A DNA stretch of 48,499 nucleotides from Candidatus Woesearchaeota archaeon (GTDB taxonomy: Archaea; Nanobdellota; Nanobdellia; Woesearchaeales; ARS49), in NCBI GenBank assembly GCA_003599055.1, contig QZIM01000016.1:1-48499 (forward strand). Reading direction: 5' to 3'. Below, in pieces: positions 38,971 to 47,827 of the stretch (within the stretch, counting starts at the first letter, position 1; each line of letters opens with the position of its first letter). The notes under the pieces were generated by a model that was not told the origin of the DNA, ran no database searches, and worked only from the letters and a program-made list of their open reading frames with translations. The position numbers and the translations under genes were made by a program.

Positions 38971-38987
38971 GGTTGTGGTTCATTAAG

Positions 38988-38997
38988 CATATAAAGG
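38988..38997 (+). promoter_or_regulatory. TATA box for the epimerase gene
   Basis: CATATAAAGG is centred about 26 nt before the ATG at 39018, which fixes the short start. Confidence 0.6.
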
Positions 38998-39017
38998 GGC
39001 AATGGCGATTTTGCCGA

Positions 39018-39977
39018 ATGCAAACCATTCTCGTAACCGGAGGGGCAGGATTCATAGGCAGTCACTGTGTTGACCGCTTGCTCGCGCGAGGAGACCGCGT
39101 CGTTTGCGTGGACAATTTTAATGATTTTTATGACCCGAAGGTCAAGCGGGCAAATGTTGAGCACCACAAACTGCAAACCGCAAACTACAAACTCATCGAG
39201 GCAGATATTGCAGACAGGGCGGCGATGCAGAAGGTTTTCGCGGCGCACAAGTTTGACCGCATTTTGCATCTTGCCGCGCGGGCAGGCGTTCAGCCGAGTT
39301 TGAAAGACCCGCTTGAGTATGTGCGAAGTAATGTGGTGGGGACAACTGTTTTGCTTGAACTGGCAAGGCAAGAGGGAATTGATAAGTTCGTGTTCGCATC
39401 GTCAAGTTCGGTGTATGGCGGGAACAGGAAGGTGCCGTTTAGCGAGACGGATAACGTCGACAATCCTTACAGCCCGTATGCGGCGACAAAAAAGGCGTGT
39501 GAAGTGCTCGGGTCAAATTATCATCATATTGCGGGAATGCACGTGGTGGCGTTGCGGTTTTTCACCGTGTACGGGCCAAGGAACCGCCCCGATATGGCGA
39601 TTTACCGGTTTGCGCAGGACATAAGTGATGGGAAGGAAATCGTGCTCTATGGCGCAGGTGATGAGATTAAGCGTGACTGGACGTTTGTGGACGACGTTGT
39701 GACAGGAACCATCGCCGCGCTTGATTCCGTCGAAAAGTTTGGTTTTGAGGTGTTTAATTTGGGAGGCAGCAATCCTGTTTCTTTGCCGTATTTTGTGGGT
39801 CTGTTAGAGCAGGAGCTGGGCAAAAAGGCAGTCGTCACGAGAGTCCCGCTGCCTGTTGGTGATGTGCCGATAACATATGCTGACCCAATGAAGGCAAAAC
39901 AACTGCTTGGCTGGGAGCCAAAGACGCCAATTGAGGAGGGCGTGAAGAAGTTTGTGGAGTGGTTTAATAAAGAATAG
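39018..39977 (+). CDS. NAD-dependent sugar-nucleotide epimerase (UDP-glucuronate/UDP-galactose 4-epimerase-like)
   Basis: A 319-residue extended SDR. TGGAGFIGSHCVD binds NAD; HLAARAGVQPS, SSSSVYGG, and YSPYAATKKACE with catalytic Tyr and Lys follow, then RFFTVYGPRNRPD. These fit epimerases that convert UDP-glucuronate or UDP-galactose at C4 for surface polysaccharides or N-glycans. The exact sugar is not determined. Residues about 50-60 (HKLQTANYKL) are encoded by four tandem copies of CAAACTx. The start follows the TATA box; the longer frame from 38973 would include the promoter. Confidence 0.85.
   Translation: MQTILVTGGAGFIGSHCVDRLLARGDRVVCVDNFNDFYDPKVKRANVEHHKLQTANYKLIEADIADRAAMQKVFAAHKFDRILHLAARAGVQPSLKDPLEYVRSNVVGTTVLLELARQEGIDKFVFASSSSVYGGNRKVPFSETDNVDNPYSPYAATKKACEVLGSNYHHIAGMHVVALRFFTVYGPRNRPDMAIYRFAQDISDGKEIVLYGAGDEIKRDWTFVDDVVTGTIAALDSVEKFGFEVFNLGGSNPVSLPYFVGLLEQELGKKAVVTRVPLPVGDVPITYADPMKAKQLLGWEPKTPIEEGVKKFVEWFNKE
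39167..39194 (+). repeat. Heptanucleotide repeat inside the epimerase gene
   Basis: CAAACTG, CAAACCG, CAAACTA and CAAACTC stand in perfect 7-base phase. The last units equal CAAACTA in the intergenic array at 29088. The frame is kept because four units make 28 bases with flanking adjustments; the encoded stretch lies in a variable surface loop of the family. Confidence 0.7.
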
Positions 39978-39991
39978 AAAAAAATAAGAAA

Positions 39992-40891
39992 TTACCACCT
40001 CTCTATAAATCTAATGTCGTGGCTGCCGTCTGCGCGCGGACCGAAGTATTGGATGTCCCAGCGGTCGCTGAGCATTCCTTCCGGTTCGTCGAGTTCTGCG
40101 CTCAGATTTCCGCCAACAGGGACGTAAACATCTCCGAGTTTGGCGTCTGCAAGGAGTCGCACGTCTATTGAAGATATTTCTTCTTCTGCGCCGCTGATTT
40201 GGTGCGTCATTATTTTGACTTCAGCATCTTCAACTTGTTCGCCGTTGACAATGACCCCTCCCGGTTCGTAAGTATTATCGTGGCTGTTTGTGTCGCGCAG
40301 GGTGATTGTTTTTTCTGGTCTATACAAAATGAGCTCGTGTGCAAGTCCGTTTTGGCGTGACTGTGCTACGCGATACGTGTCTCCGATGACAGTTATGGTT
40401 CTCCCAACAAGGTCAATTAGGTTTCCGTCAATATCAAGAGCGCTGGTGTAGCCCTTCTCAAATTCGAGCTGGTAGCGAAAGAGTTCATCTCCGTCTCTGC
40501 AGTGTGCAAAATAGCCTGTAACGTCCAATTCATTCTTTGTAAACACAGGCGTAATCAGGCTATCTTTGAAAAATAGATATTGGCGGGCTGTCAATTGTCT
40601 TTCACCGCCGTCATAATGCGTGCCAAGGAGTGAAGTGTCGATTGCAGTCAAAACTTCTCGTGCACGCTCTTGAAGCGAGGTGTTAAGGAGAAGAGGGAAC
40701 CCTGGCTCGTCAAGAGGAATTGTGACCGGTTCAACCCGATTAGTTGTAGGCTCACCATTTGTCTGCTGGTTTTGGTTTTGTGTATTTGAAGGGTTTGGAT
40801 TTGCCCGGTTTGTTGGTTTTTGTGAAGGCCCGCACGCGCTGAGCGCAATGACGATGCTTGCAAGTGTTGATTTAAGCGTATTATTGGTCAT
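39992..40891 (-). CDS. Lipoprotein, S-layer-like beta-rich extracellular protein
   Basis: A 299-residue protein. Signal and lipobox LSAC (Cys near residue 20) are followed by a low-complexity Asn/Gln/Pro/Thr linker, then a beta-rich domain. Strands such as DLVGRTITVIGDTYRVAQS and ILYRPEKTITLRD resemble segments seen in archaeal S-layer proteins, so a cell-surface role is likely, but no family is certain. The ATG at 40891 has AAGGAGGTG 5-6 nt upstream; the frame from 40921 is rejected. The strand skew of its DNA is weaker than in neighbouring genes. Confidence 0.7.
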   Translation of the reverse strand: MTNNTLKSTLASIVIALSACGPSQKPTNRANPNPSNTQNQNQQTNGEPTTNRVEPVTIPLDEPGFPLLLNTSLQERAREVLTAIDTSLLGTHYDGGERQLTARQYLFFKDSLITPVFTKNELDVTGYFAHCRDGDELFRYQLEFEKGYTSALDIDGNLIDLVGRTITVIGDTYRVAQSRQNGLAHELILYRPEKTITLRDTNSHDNTYEPGGVIVNGEQVEDAEVKIMTHQISGAEEEISSIDVRLLADAKLGDVYVPVGGNLSAELDEPEGMLSDRWDIQYFGPRADGSHDIRFIERW

Positions 40892-40987
40892 AGTGCACCT
40901 CCTTCGTGCATAGGAAAACAAGGGTTTGCTTCTATTTAAACCTTTCTATTTTTAGTACCTTTACAGTAGTAACAATATAGAGGCCTC

Positions 40988-40997
40988 CTTTATAAAC
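40988..40997 (+). promoter_or_regulatory. TATA box for rio1
   Basis: CTTTATAAAC is centred about 26 nt before the ATG at 41019. Confidence 0.6.
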
Positions 40998-41018
40998 TCC
41001 TTCCCCTGTCTCGTCAAT

Positions 41019-41741
41019 ATGCCAAGATATGGTACAAAACAGCGCGAAGACTACAAGACGTTTAAGAACGTTTTTGACCTCTTTACGGAAAAGAATCTGG
41101 ACAGGCTGATGAGTCAGGGCTATATTGAGGGTTTGGAGTCGCCGCTAAGCATTGGAAAGGAGGCGAATGTGTTCACGGCAAGGGCGGGCGATGAGACGCG
41201 GGTGGTGAAAATTTACCGTTTGCAGACGTGTGATTTTAACAAGATGTTTGACTATATTCGTGCGGACCCGAGGTATGTTGGGCTCAAGCCGATTCAGCGG
41301 GAAATTATTTTTGCCTGGGCGCATCGCGAGTTTAGGAACTTGCTGAAGGCGCGGGAGGCGGGTGTTCGCGTGCCGACGCCGTATGCGATGCTGAAGAACA
41401 TTCTCGTCATTGAGTTTATCGGTGATGATATGGCTGCGCAGAAGGCGAAAAATGACCCTCCGAAAGAGCCAAAGAAGTTCATTGACGAAGTCATTCGGCA
41501 AATGAAATTACTCTACAAGGCAGGGATGGTGCACGGTGATTTGAGCGGGTTCAATATTCTCAATCATAACGATATGCCTGTGTTTATTGATATGTCGCAG
41601 TCAACGACACTTGATAATCCGAACGCAAAGGGATATTTGGAGCGGGACGTAAGGAATGTGTGTAAGCTTGCGGAGAAGTGGGGTGTGAGGTATACGGAAA
41701 AGCAGGTTTTGAAAAAAGTAACCGCTAGTCGTCGTTCGTAG
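41019..41741 (+). CDS. rio1: RIO1 serine/threonine protein kinase
   Basis: A 240-residue RIO kinase. SIGKEANVFTA is the P-loop-like nucleotide site, VVKIYRL holds the catalytic Lys, VHGDLSGFNIL the catalytic Asp and Asn, and VFIDMSQS the metal-binding Asp. The STGKEA-type signature and length point to RIO1 instead of RIO2, which has an N-terminal winged helix. RIO1 acts in late maturation of the small ribosomal subunit. The Pno1-like KH gene follows about 185 bp downstream, so both subunit-assembly factors are neighbours. Confidence 0.95.
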   Translation: MPRYGTKQREDYKTFKNVFDLFTEKNLDRLMSQGYIEGLESPLSIGKEANVFTARAGDETRVVKIYRLQTCDFNKMFDYIRADPRYVGLKPIQREIIFAWAHREFRNLLKAREAGVRVPTPYAMLKNILVIEFIGDDMAAQKAKNDPPKEPKKFIDEVIRQMKLLYKAGMVHGDLSGFNILNHNDMPVFIDMSQSTTLDNPNAKGYLERDVRNVCKLAEKWGVRYTEKQVLKKVTASRRS

Positions 41742-41773
41742 GCAAGACTTATGCGTTTCTATAACAGAGAGCG

Positions 41774-41887
41774 CGACATCTGCGAGTGAAGAGAATTTTT
41801 TTTACCATATTTGCAAAGCAAATAGTTATGATTTGTTTCTCTGAACGAGCGGAGGAGCGCCTGGATGGAAACGCCGCAGCGGTTCCA
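41774..41887 (+). repeat. Hairpin element, copy 2, with a second hairpin
   Basis: CGACATC (41774-41780), ATATTTGC/GCAAATAG around 41808-41825, TTTCTC, AACGAG and GGAG match copy 1 at 25926-26016 in order. A further hairpin TGGAAACGC/GCGGTTCCA with loop CGCA (about 41866-41887) has one mismatch. The 185-bp gap between rio1 and the KH gene holds nothing else that I accept, apart from a TTTAATAA box for the next gene. Confidence 0.55.
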
Positions 41888-41926
41888 ATCGTAACCTTTA
41901 ATAATCCCCCCTAGGTTTGTGCGCGT

Positions 41927-42475
41927 ATGGCCTCCCCTCCTCCGCTTGAGGAGTTTGCGTATGAACTGCGCATCCCCCGTGAACGAATCGCTGTATTGAT
42001 TGGTCCGAAGGGGGAGACAAAGCGTGCGCTTGAGGCCGAGACGAAGTCAAAAATTGAGATTGACAGTGAAGAAGGCGAGGTGCGTATTTCCGGTGAGGAC
42101 GCGCTGCTCTTGTATCTCGCGCGTGAAATCGTGCGGGCGATTGGGCGCGGGTTTAATCCGGACGTTGCGCGCTTGCTGCTAAGGCAGGATTATGCGTTTG
42201 AGATTATTCCGGTTCAGGAGTTCGCGCGGAATGCAAACGATATTGAGCGTTTGCGCGGAAGAGTGATTGGTGAAGGCGGAAAGTCGCGGCGCACGATTGA
42301 GGATTTGACTGATGTGCAGCTCTGTGTGTTCGGAAAGACGGTGGGGCTGATTGGTCCTGCGGAGAGTTTGCCTGATGCGCGAAGGGCGGTCGAGAGCCTT
42401 TTGAGCGGGAGTCCGCACGCGCACGTGTACCGGTATTTGGAGAAGAGGAAAAAGGAGAGGAGATTGCAATTATGA
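41927..42475 (+). CDS. KH-domain ribosome assembly protein (Pno1/Dim2-like)
   Basis: A 182-residue protein with two KH domains. The first has [12 protein letters not shown] (GxxG loop), the second [15 protein letters not shown]. The C-terminal basic helix ([16 protein letters not shown]) is typical of archaeal Pno1/Dim2. It binds the 3' end region of 16S rRNA during small-subunit assembly, in line with the RIO1 gene upstream. Its stop overlaps the topoVI B start (ATGA). CCTTTAATAA about 27-30 nt upstream is the likely TATA box of the three-gene operon. Confidence 0.9.
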   Translation: MASPPPLEEFAYELRIPRERIAVLIGPKGETKRALEAETKSKIEIDSEEGEVRISGEDALLLYLAREIVRAIGRGFNPDVARLLLRQDYAFEIIPVQEFARNANDIERLRGRVIGEGGKSRRTIEDLTDVQLCVFGKTVGLIGPAESLPDARRAVESLLSGSPHAHVYRYLEKRKKERRLQL

Positions 42476-44106
42476 GTACGGCGGAAAAGATGGCGTCAAA
42501 GCAGCGCGATATTAGCGTTGCGGAATTCTTTGAGAGAAACCGCCATTTGCTGGGTTTTGATAACAAGAGAAAGGCACTGCTGACCGTGGTGAAGGAAGCG
42601 GTTGATAACGCGCTTGATGCGTGTGAGGAGGCAAAGATTTTGCCGGATATCAGCGTGCAGATTGTGGATATGGAGAATGACCGGTATCGGGTGACGATTG
42701 AGGATAATGGTCCGGGGATTGTGAAAAAGCAGATTCCGAATATTTTTGCAAAGCTCTTGTACGGCTCGAAGTTCCACACGATGAAGCAGGCAAGAGGCCA
42801 GCAGGGTATTGGGATTAGCGCGGCGGTTCTGTACGCGCAGCTGACAACGGGTCGTCCGGCGAGGATTTGGAGTAAGATTAAGGAAACAGAGCCTGCGCAT
42901 TATTATGAGTTGCATATTGATACGCAAAAGAACCAGCCGGAGATTGTGAAGGACGAGGAGAGTAATTGGAAGAAGAAGACCGGTGTTAAAATTGAGCTTG
43001 ATATTGATGCGAGTTATCAGAAGGGTGACCAGTCGGTTGACAGTTATTTGAAGCAGACGGCGATTGCAAACCCGCACGCAACGTTTGTGTACACGAATCC
43101 GAAGGCGGAGCAGTTTGTGTTTGCGCGCGTGTCGGATAAGTTGCCAAAGGAGCCGACGGCAATTAAGCCGCACCCGTACGGGGTTGAGCTTGGGATTATG
43201 CTGAAAATGCTCAAGAATACGGAGTCGCGGACGCTGCAGAGTTTCCTGACGGGTGAGTTCAGCAGGGTCGGCCCGCAGACGGCAAAGGAAATTTGTGATG
43301 CTGCGGGGTTGTTTACGAATATGAAGCCTGATGAGCTTCAGCTTCCGCACGTGGAAAAGTTGTTGGACGGTATCAAGAAGACGAAAATCATTGCGCCGAG
43401 TACGGACTGTATCAGCCCGATTGGTGAAGAGCTGCTCGAAAAGGGTTTGCGTAAGGAGATTCCGGCGGAGTTTTATGTTGCCGTGTCGCGCTCGCCCGAT
43501 GTGTATCGGGGGATTCCATTTGTGGTTGAGGTTGCGCTGGCGTATGGGGGCGAGCAGCCAAGCGACCAGACGATCAGGATTTTGCGTTTTGCAAACAGGG
43601 TGCCTTTGCTGTACCAGTCCGGTTCGTGTGCGAGCAATAAGTCGATTGTGCAGACGAATTGGAAGCCGTATGGGCTAAGCCAGTCGCAAAGTTCGGTGCC
43701 GGTAGGGCCGCTGACGGTGGTCATATCGCTCGTCTCGGTTTGGCCGCCGTTTACGAGTGAGGCAAAGGAAGCGATTGCGCACTATCCGGAAATTATCAAG
43801 GAGATGAAGCTTGCATTGCAGGATGCGGGGCGAAAGCTTGGCGCGTATGTGAATAAGAAGCGGAAAGTGGCGGACCAGCAGGAGCGCTTGAGTATTTTTG
43901 AAAATTATATGCCCGAGGTTGCGGCGGCGCTTGCAGACCTGAGCGGGATGAGCAAGGACAAGATTCTTGAGTCTATGCGAAAGATGTTGGAGAAGAACAA
44001 GGAGTATGTCCAGGCGCACAAGGAAGCGCATAAGGTGGAAAAGGTTGAGAAGAAGAGCAAGGAAGAGCAAATCGGGCTTGCGGGGTTTGACAATGAAGAA
44101 GAGTAA
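42472..44106 (+). CDS. top6B: DNA topoisomerase VI subunit B
   Basis: A 544-residue GHKL ATPase of normal length. [12 protein letters not shown] supplies the metal-binding Asn, IEDNGPGI the ATP-binding Asp, [18 protein letters not shown] the lid, and a transducer with the conserved Lys and a C-terminal Lys/Glu-rich tail follows. With subunit A it passes one DNA duplex through another and relaxes supercoils. It overlaps the KH gene by 4 bp and top6A by 14 bp, so translation of the three is probably coupled. Confidence 0.96.
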   Translation: MSTAEKMASKQRDISVAEFFERNRHLLGFDNKRKALLTVVKEAVDNALDACEEAKILPDISVQIVDMENDRYRVTIEDNGPGIVKKQIPNIFAKLLYGSKFHTMKQARGQQGIGISAAVLYAQLTTGRPARIWSKIKETEPAHYYELHIDTQKNQPEIVKDEESNWKKKTGVKIELDIDASYQKGDQSVDSYLKQTAIANPHATFVYTNPKAEQFVFARVSDKLPKEPTAIKPHPYGVELGIMLKMLKNTESRTLQSFLTGEFSRVGPQTAKEICDAAGLFTNMKPDELQLPHVEKLLDGIKKTKIIAPSTDCISPIGEELLEKGLRKEIPAEFYVAVSRSPDVYRGIPFVVEVALAYGGEQPSDQTIRILRFANRVPLLYQSGSCASNKSIVQTNWKPYGLSQSQSSVPVGPLTVVISLVSVWPPFTSEAKEAIAHYPEIIKEMKLALQDAGRKLGAYVNKKRKVADQQERLSIFENYMPEVAAALADLSGMSKDKILESMRKMLEKNKEYVQAHKEAHKVEKVEKKSKEEQIGLAGFDNEEE

Positions 44107-45175
44107 GACGCAGGAAGCGCTTGAAGAGTTGGGAAATGATTTGGTGAAGAATGTTCTTGCGGGAAAGCCGCCGGTGATGAATGTTCCGGTGCGTGCATTG
44201 TCAAATGTTTCGTATAATAAGAAGTCGGAAACGTTGGAGCTTGGGGATAAGACGTCCGAGCGTAATTTTTTCAATGTTGCGCACGCGAAGAAGTTTTTGC
44301 AGACGCTTGAGGTTGCGGCAAAGAGTAAGGAGCTTTTGACGCTGGGTAAGCACGCGAGTCTGAGAGACGTGTTCTATATGGTGAAGCGCACGATTCCGAA
44401 TACGAAGACGAATATTGTGGATGAGCAGTCGGAGAGCGATAATGCGATTGAGGATTTGGAGGCGCTCTCCGGATTCAGCCGTGAGCAGCTTAATATTAAT
44501 GCGAACAAGATGGGCTCGGTCGCGGGGCACGTCGTGATTGAGGATAAGGGCGATGAGATTGATTGGGCAAAGATGGGTTCGGGCGGCTGGAGCGTTCCGA
44601 GTAATGTTGAGGAGATTACGTTCAAGAAGGTGCGTGCAAAGTACGTGATTTATATGGAAAAGGCGGCCGTGTGGGAGCGTTTGCACGAGGATAAGTTCTG
44701 GGATAAGCAGAACTGTATTATTATGAGTTCGCAGGGTCAGACGACAAGGGGGATTAGGCGGCTCTTGCAGCGGTTGTCGCAGGAGCACGATTTGCCGATT
44801 TATGTGCTGGCTGACTTTGACCCGTGGGGGTTCTATATTTATTCCGTGCTCAAGTTTGGTTCAATCAACTTGGCGCATATGTCGGGGAGTATGACGCTGA
44901 ACACCGCACGGTTTTTGGGAATCACTGCGGACGACATTGAGAATTACGGCTTGAAGAAGATGTTGATTACGTTCAAGGATGTTGACCAGACGCGCTTAAA
45001 GCAATTGCAAAATTATGAGTGGTTCCAGAATAACAAGGCCTGGCAGCGCCAGTTCAAATTGATGGCTACGATGAAGGCAAAGGCGGAAATCCAGGCGCTC
45101 AGTTCACGGGGCATCAGTTTCATTACCGAGAAATATTTGCCTGAAAAGATTAAGAAGGGCGAGTTTTTGCAGTAG
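44093..45175 (+). CDS. top6A: DNA topoisomerase VI subunit A (Spo11-like)
   Basis: A 360-residue protein. The nucleophilic Tyr lies in [12 protein letters not shown]. The TOPRIM domain has [10 protein letters not shown] (Glu) and [12 protein letters not shown] (two Asp). [17 protein letters not shown] and FGSINLAHM are other conserved segments. It breaks both DNA strands and forms 5'-phosphotyrosine links. The ATG at 44093 gives the canonical start; a longer frame from 43967 is rejected because it runs through top6B. A palindromic hairpin follows the stop. Confidence 0.96.
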   Translation: MKKSKTQEALEELGNDLVKNVLAGKPPVMNVPVRALSNVSYNKKSETLELGDKTSERNFFNVAHAKKFLQTLEVAAKSKELLTLGKHASLRDVFYMVKRTIPNTKTNIVDEQSESDNAIEDLEALSGFSREQLNINANKMGSVAGHVVIEDKGDEIDWAKMGSGGWSVPSNVEEITFKKVRAKYVIYMEKAAVWERLHEDKFWDKQNCIIMSSQGQTTRGIRRLLQRLSQEHDLPIYVLADFDPWGFYIYSVLKFGSINLAHMSGSMTLNTARFLGITADDIENYGLKKMLITFKDVDQTRLKQLQNYEWFQNNKAWQRQFKLMATMKAKAEIQALSSRGISFITEKYLPEKIKKGEFLQ

Positions 45176-45176
45176 T

Positions 45177-45203
45177 TCCCCTTAATATTAAGGCAGGGGA
45201 ACA
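45177..45203 (+). terminator. Hairpin after the topoisomerase VI operon
   Basis: TTCCCC and GGGGAA flank CCTTAATATTAAGG, a perfect 14-bp palindrome, right after the top6A stop. No long T run follows, so termination is likely but not certain. Confidence 0.45.
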
Positions 45204-45248
45204 GTTTTGGCCTGCAGCGGAAAAAGTCAGATAATGCCAGTGTGTTTT

Positions 45249-45800
45249 TTATTCAAGTCTTGAAGTGAGTTCATCGTGTATTTTGACAAATGTTTCGAAC
45301 AGGGCGTTGTGTTGTTCTGGTAGGTGTTTGAGGATGTCATCATTTCCAAAACGCACAATGGGCGCTCTTCTGTCTCTGCGTACTTTGATGTGAAAACGTC
45401 CGTTATTGTCAAGGCAGATGGTGCGGTATATGGGCTGGTTTTTTTCGTATTGGATGATGCCTGGTTCAGGGAAGGAATATGGCGTTCCAACATACGCTTC
45501 TGCTACGATGACTGATTCTTGTGTGCGGTAGTGTCTGTTTGCTATCCACGGTGGCAGGGGTTTTAACGTCCAGGGAATCTTTGGCGCTTCCCGCAGCCTG
45601 CCGCACAGGATGAAGTATTGTGCTCCGCAGGGTTGTATTGGGTCATCAGGGTAATTTTCGCGGGTCATCGAGAAGTTCGGGTTTTCTGCGCAGTGTTCAA
45701 GATAGAAATCACGCAGTAGTTTTCCGTGGTGAACTGAATCTACTTCTTGGGACATCCAAGTATCGGTGTCATAGCGTTCCATAAGGGCAGTACGGGTCAT
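45249..45800 (-). CDS. Unknown protein, 183 aa
   Basis: A soluble protein of mixed composition with no membrane segment and three Cys. It is unrecognised. The ATG at 45800 is preferred over a GTG at 45818 because ACTTAAAA (45824-45831) lies about 27 nt upstream. The next gene towards higher coordinates is tRNA-Arg on the same strand, with its own promoter presumably. Confidence 0.6.
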   Translation of the reverse strand: MTRTALMERYDTDTWMSQEVDSVHHGKLLRDFYLEHCAENPNFSMTRENYPDDPIQPCGAQYFILCGRLREAPKIPWTLKPLPPWIANRHYRTQESVIVAEAYVGTPYSFPEPGIIQYEKNQPIYRTICLDNNGRFHIKVRRDRRAPIVRFGNDDILKHLPEQHNALFETFVKIHDELTSRLE

Positions 45801-45846
45801 AAGAAGTGGAGATTTCACGGAGTTTTAAGTGTTACGACAAAATAAG

Positions 45847-45921
<75 letters not shown>

Positions 45922-46003
45922 ATAGGTTCAAATGTCTGCCGTGGCGCTTTTAAAGGTTTTGTACACCCAAAGTTTTTTATTGCCCAAGCGGTACGGAGGG
46001 GAG

Positions 46004-46432
46004 ATGGAGTATCGTGATATTTTGGGTGCGCTGGTGCGCAGGAATGATGATGGTGTGCTGATGGCGTCAGGGGATGTGCAGGAGCGCGCGTTGGATGCGT
46101 TAGGGCAGCTTGAGCCGTATGAGCAGTTGCACGTGGCGCAGACGTATTTGACGGGGAGGCGTATTTTTGAGGATGCGCAAGATGACGGAAAGGTTGAGGA
46201 GGGAATCAAAAGGGTGCGCGAGTCTGCAATTGCGTTTTTCAGGAGTTTGCCGATTGAGGAGTCCGTGCGCCATCTTGCGTATCGGGTGTTTCGAAGGGAA
46301 GTGGGCGGAAGTGAGCCGCTTGGGCAGGGTTGGGCGACGTTTGTGTGTTTGACAAGACAGGTGTGCGCAGGGGAGTTGCCGCCTGCATTTAAAGAGCAGA
46401 CGCTTGATGAAGTGTTAAGGTATGTGAAGTAA
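46004..46432 (+). CDS. Unknown helical protein, 142 aa
   Basis: A 142-residue, mostly helical soluble protein without recognised domains. The ATG at 46004 has GGAGGGG 4-5 nt upstream; a longer frame from 45932 would overlap tRNA-side sequence and lacks such a site. AGTTTTTTATT (45971-45981) is a possible TATA box. It starts a run of three close small genes (gaps 14 bp and -1 bp), which suggests one operon. Confidence 0.6.
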   Translation: MEYRDILGALVRRNDDGVLMASGDVQERALDALGQLEPYEQLHVAQTYLTGRRIFEDAQDDGKVEEGIKRVRESAIAFFRSLPIEESVRHLAYRVFRREVGGSEPLGQGWATFVCLTRQVCAGELPPAFKEQTLDEVLRYVK

Positions 46433-46446
46433 AAAGGGAGGTTTGT

Positions 46447-46785
46447 ATGGGAATTGGCGATTGGTTTGGAAAAAAGGAGAAGTTATTGCCGCATGTCGTA
46501 GAGAATGTTCGGGAGGCGATTGCAAAGGGTAATTTTGAGGATGCGGGGCGACTTATCCACGCGCTTGGTTTTGCAGTGCAGGCGGCTGCGGATGCGGAAG
46601 CTGAGGACGCAAGGCATTTTGGCGGTTTTGCGCAGGCGCACGTAAAGGAGTTGGTTTCTGCGTGGAGAACTGCGCCAGATGGGCAAAAGCGCGCGCTTTT
46701 TGAACAGAAGTTGCAGGAAATTGAGAGGGAATTTGGGGCGCATATGCAGGTGACGCGCTCGCGATATGAAAGGGGCGGAAGATAA
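46447..46785 (+). CDS. Unknown helical protein, 112 aa
   Basis: The start MGIGDWFGKKEKLLPHVVEN is amphipathic and could lie on the membrane. The rest is helical and Ala/Glu/Lys/Arg-rich. GGGAGG lies about 6 nt before the ATG. The following gene begins in the stop codon (TAATG). The two proteins share the W-F/K start and helical build, so they may be distant paralogues or partners. Confidence 0.6.
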   Translation: MGIGDWFGKKEKLLPHVVENVREAIAKGNFEDAGRLIHALGFAVQAAADAEAEDARHFGGFAQAHVKELVSAWRTAPDGQKRALFEQKLQEIEREFGAHMQVTRSRYERGGR

Positions 46786-47069
46786 TGTGGCCGTTTGCGC
46801 AAAAGAGTAAGCACATTTCCTTTTTGCAGGAGGTGAGGGCAAAGGTATTGCAGGGTAGCATGGATGCCGCGTACGAGGACTTAATCAGTATGCGCCGCAA
46901 GGGGTTTATGACGGTGGCGCAGGGTTTTGCCGAGTATGATAAGAAGTATCAGGCGCTTATTGCAAAGGTAGGAAGCGCGAAGGTGAATTCGCTCGATGTT
47001 GCGGGCGATATTGATAGGCTTGAGAAGCAGTTTGAGGCGCTGATGGAATTGTACAGGCGCTGGGTTTAG
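46785..47069 (+). CDS. Unknown helical protein, 94 aa
   Basis: Starts MWPFAQKSKHISFLQEVRAK and is helical throughout, ending FEALMELYRRWV. It overlaps the previous stop by one base (TAATG), a coupling signal. It overlaps the convergent SFM1-like gene by 4 bp. No family is recognised. Confidence 0.6.
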   Translation: MWPFAQKSKHISFLQEVRAKVLQGSMDAAYEDLISMRRKGFMTVAQGFAEYDKKYQALIAKVGSAKVNSLDVAGDIDRLEKQFEALMELYRRWV

Positions 47070-47617
47070 AACCCTTTTTGTTTTTTGAGCAGTTGAACAA
47101 GTCCGGGCGGGAGCATTGGTTTTCCGTTCACGAGCAGGTAGCGGTAGGGGAGTTGGATGCTTTCTCCTTTTTTGATGTCGATTTCGATGCCGTCCTGAAA
47201 GTGCATTTTTTCAAGCGGTGTGCCGTTCACGATGTTGTGCGTGACAATAACGGCAGTGTCTGTGCTCATCTGTTCCTTGCCAAGGTTGTACCTAGGGTAG
47301 GGGAGTTTTACTTCTTCTTGGGTGCGTTTGCGCGGCGGGTAGTCGCCGAGGATTCCACCGAAGATGAATGAGTGGTATGTGGCTGCGATTTTTGGCGTGA
47401 GTGTTTCTTTGGCTTCGGGGTCGAGGATGCAGGGCGTATCAAACGTCAGCTCGTTGATGCTTTTTTTGCTCGTTTTGGCAAAGGTTGCGAGTTTTTTGTT
47501 TGCGGTTTTGGTGATGAGGAGGTTATTTTTTCGGACGACGGAGCTGATGTGTTTGTATTCAAGGATGCACCAGGGGTAGACTTTGGGTTCGAGGTGTTCA
47601 ATGACGAAGAGAGGCAT
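47066..47617 (-). CDS. SFM1-like SPOUT methyltransferase (DUF431)
   Basis: A 183-residue protein with MPLFVIEHLEPKVYPWCILE at the start, then LEYKHISSVV, SFIFGGILGDYPPRKRT and a C-terminal LPYRYLLVNGKPMLPPGL. These match the archaeal relatives of yeast Sfm1, a SPOUT-fold protein arginine methyltransferase acting on ribosomal protein uS3. The knot motif is IFGGILGDYPP. The start at 47617 is canonical for the family; the longer frame to 47758 runs through the HicB-like gene. It lies 13 bp downstream of that gene on the same strand. Confidence 0.8.
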   Translation of the reverse strand: MPLFVIEHLEPKVYPWCILEYKHISSVVRKNNLLITKTANKKLATFAKTSKKSINELTFDTPCILDPEAKETLTPKIAATYHSFIFGGILGDYPPRKRTQEEVKLPYPRYNLGKEQMSTDTAVIVTHNIVNGTPLEKMHFQDGIEIDIKKGESIQLPYRYLLVNGKPMLPPGLVQLLKKQKGF

Positions 47618-47630
47618 ATGTGTGGGAACT

Positions 47631-47783
47631 TCAGGCGAGATAGAGCTTGATTGCTTCTTTGGTCCTTTTGATGAGTTCGTCGTGTGTTTTTGCTTGGGTG
47701 TGGCACCCGGGGAGTTCGACGACATCTGAAATAAGGTAGCCGTCTTCTCCTTGTTCAACGATGATGTGGAAGGTGTCTTTCAT
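47631..47783 (-). CDS. HicB-like small protein (50 aa)
   Basis: A 50-residue protein reading MKDTFHIIVEQGEDGYLISD and then VVELPGCHTQAKTHDELIKR and ten more residues ending KLYLA. This is the HicB/UPF0150 fold: DGYxxSxxELPGCxTxGxTxxEAxxNxxEAI. No HicA toxin and no DNA-binding tail are present, so it is an orphan. TTTTTAAA (47805-47812) about 27 nt upstream supports the ATG. It forms a probable operon with the SFM1-like gene. Confidence 0.85.
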   Translation of the reverse strand: MKDTFHIIVEQGEDGYLISDVVELPGCHTQAKTHDELIKRTKEAIKLYLA

Positions 47784-47827
47784 GGGCAAAGATCAATATG
47801 TGGGTTTAAAAATGTTGTGAGAAAAGC

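Noticed and set aside
38714-38986. 90-codon + strand frame between dnaG and the epimerase
   Set aside because: Hydrophobic, Phe/Val-rich with no ribosome site or TATA box; the region fits a structured RNA on the other strand better.
47631-47783. HicAB toxin-antitoxin module
   Set aside because: No HicA-type protein with its conserved Gly-His motif is encoded beside it; the neighbour is a SPOUT methyltransferase.
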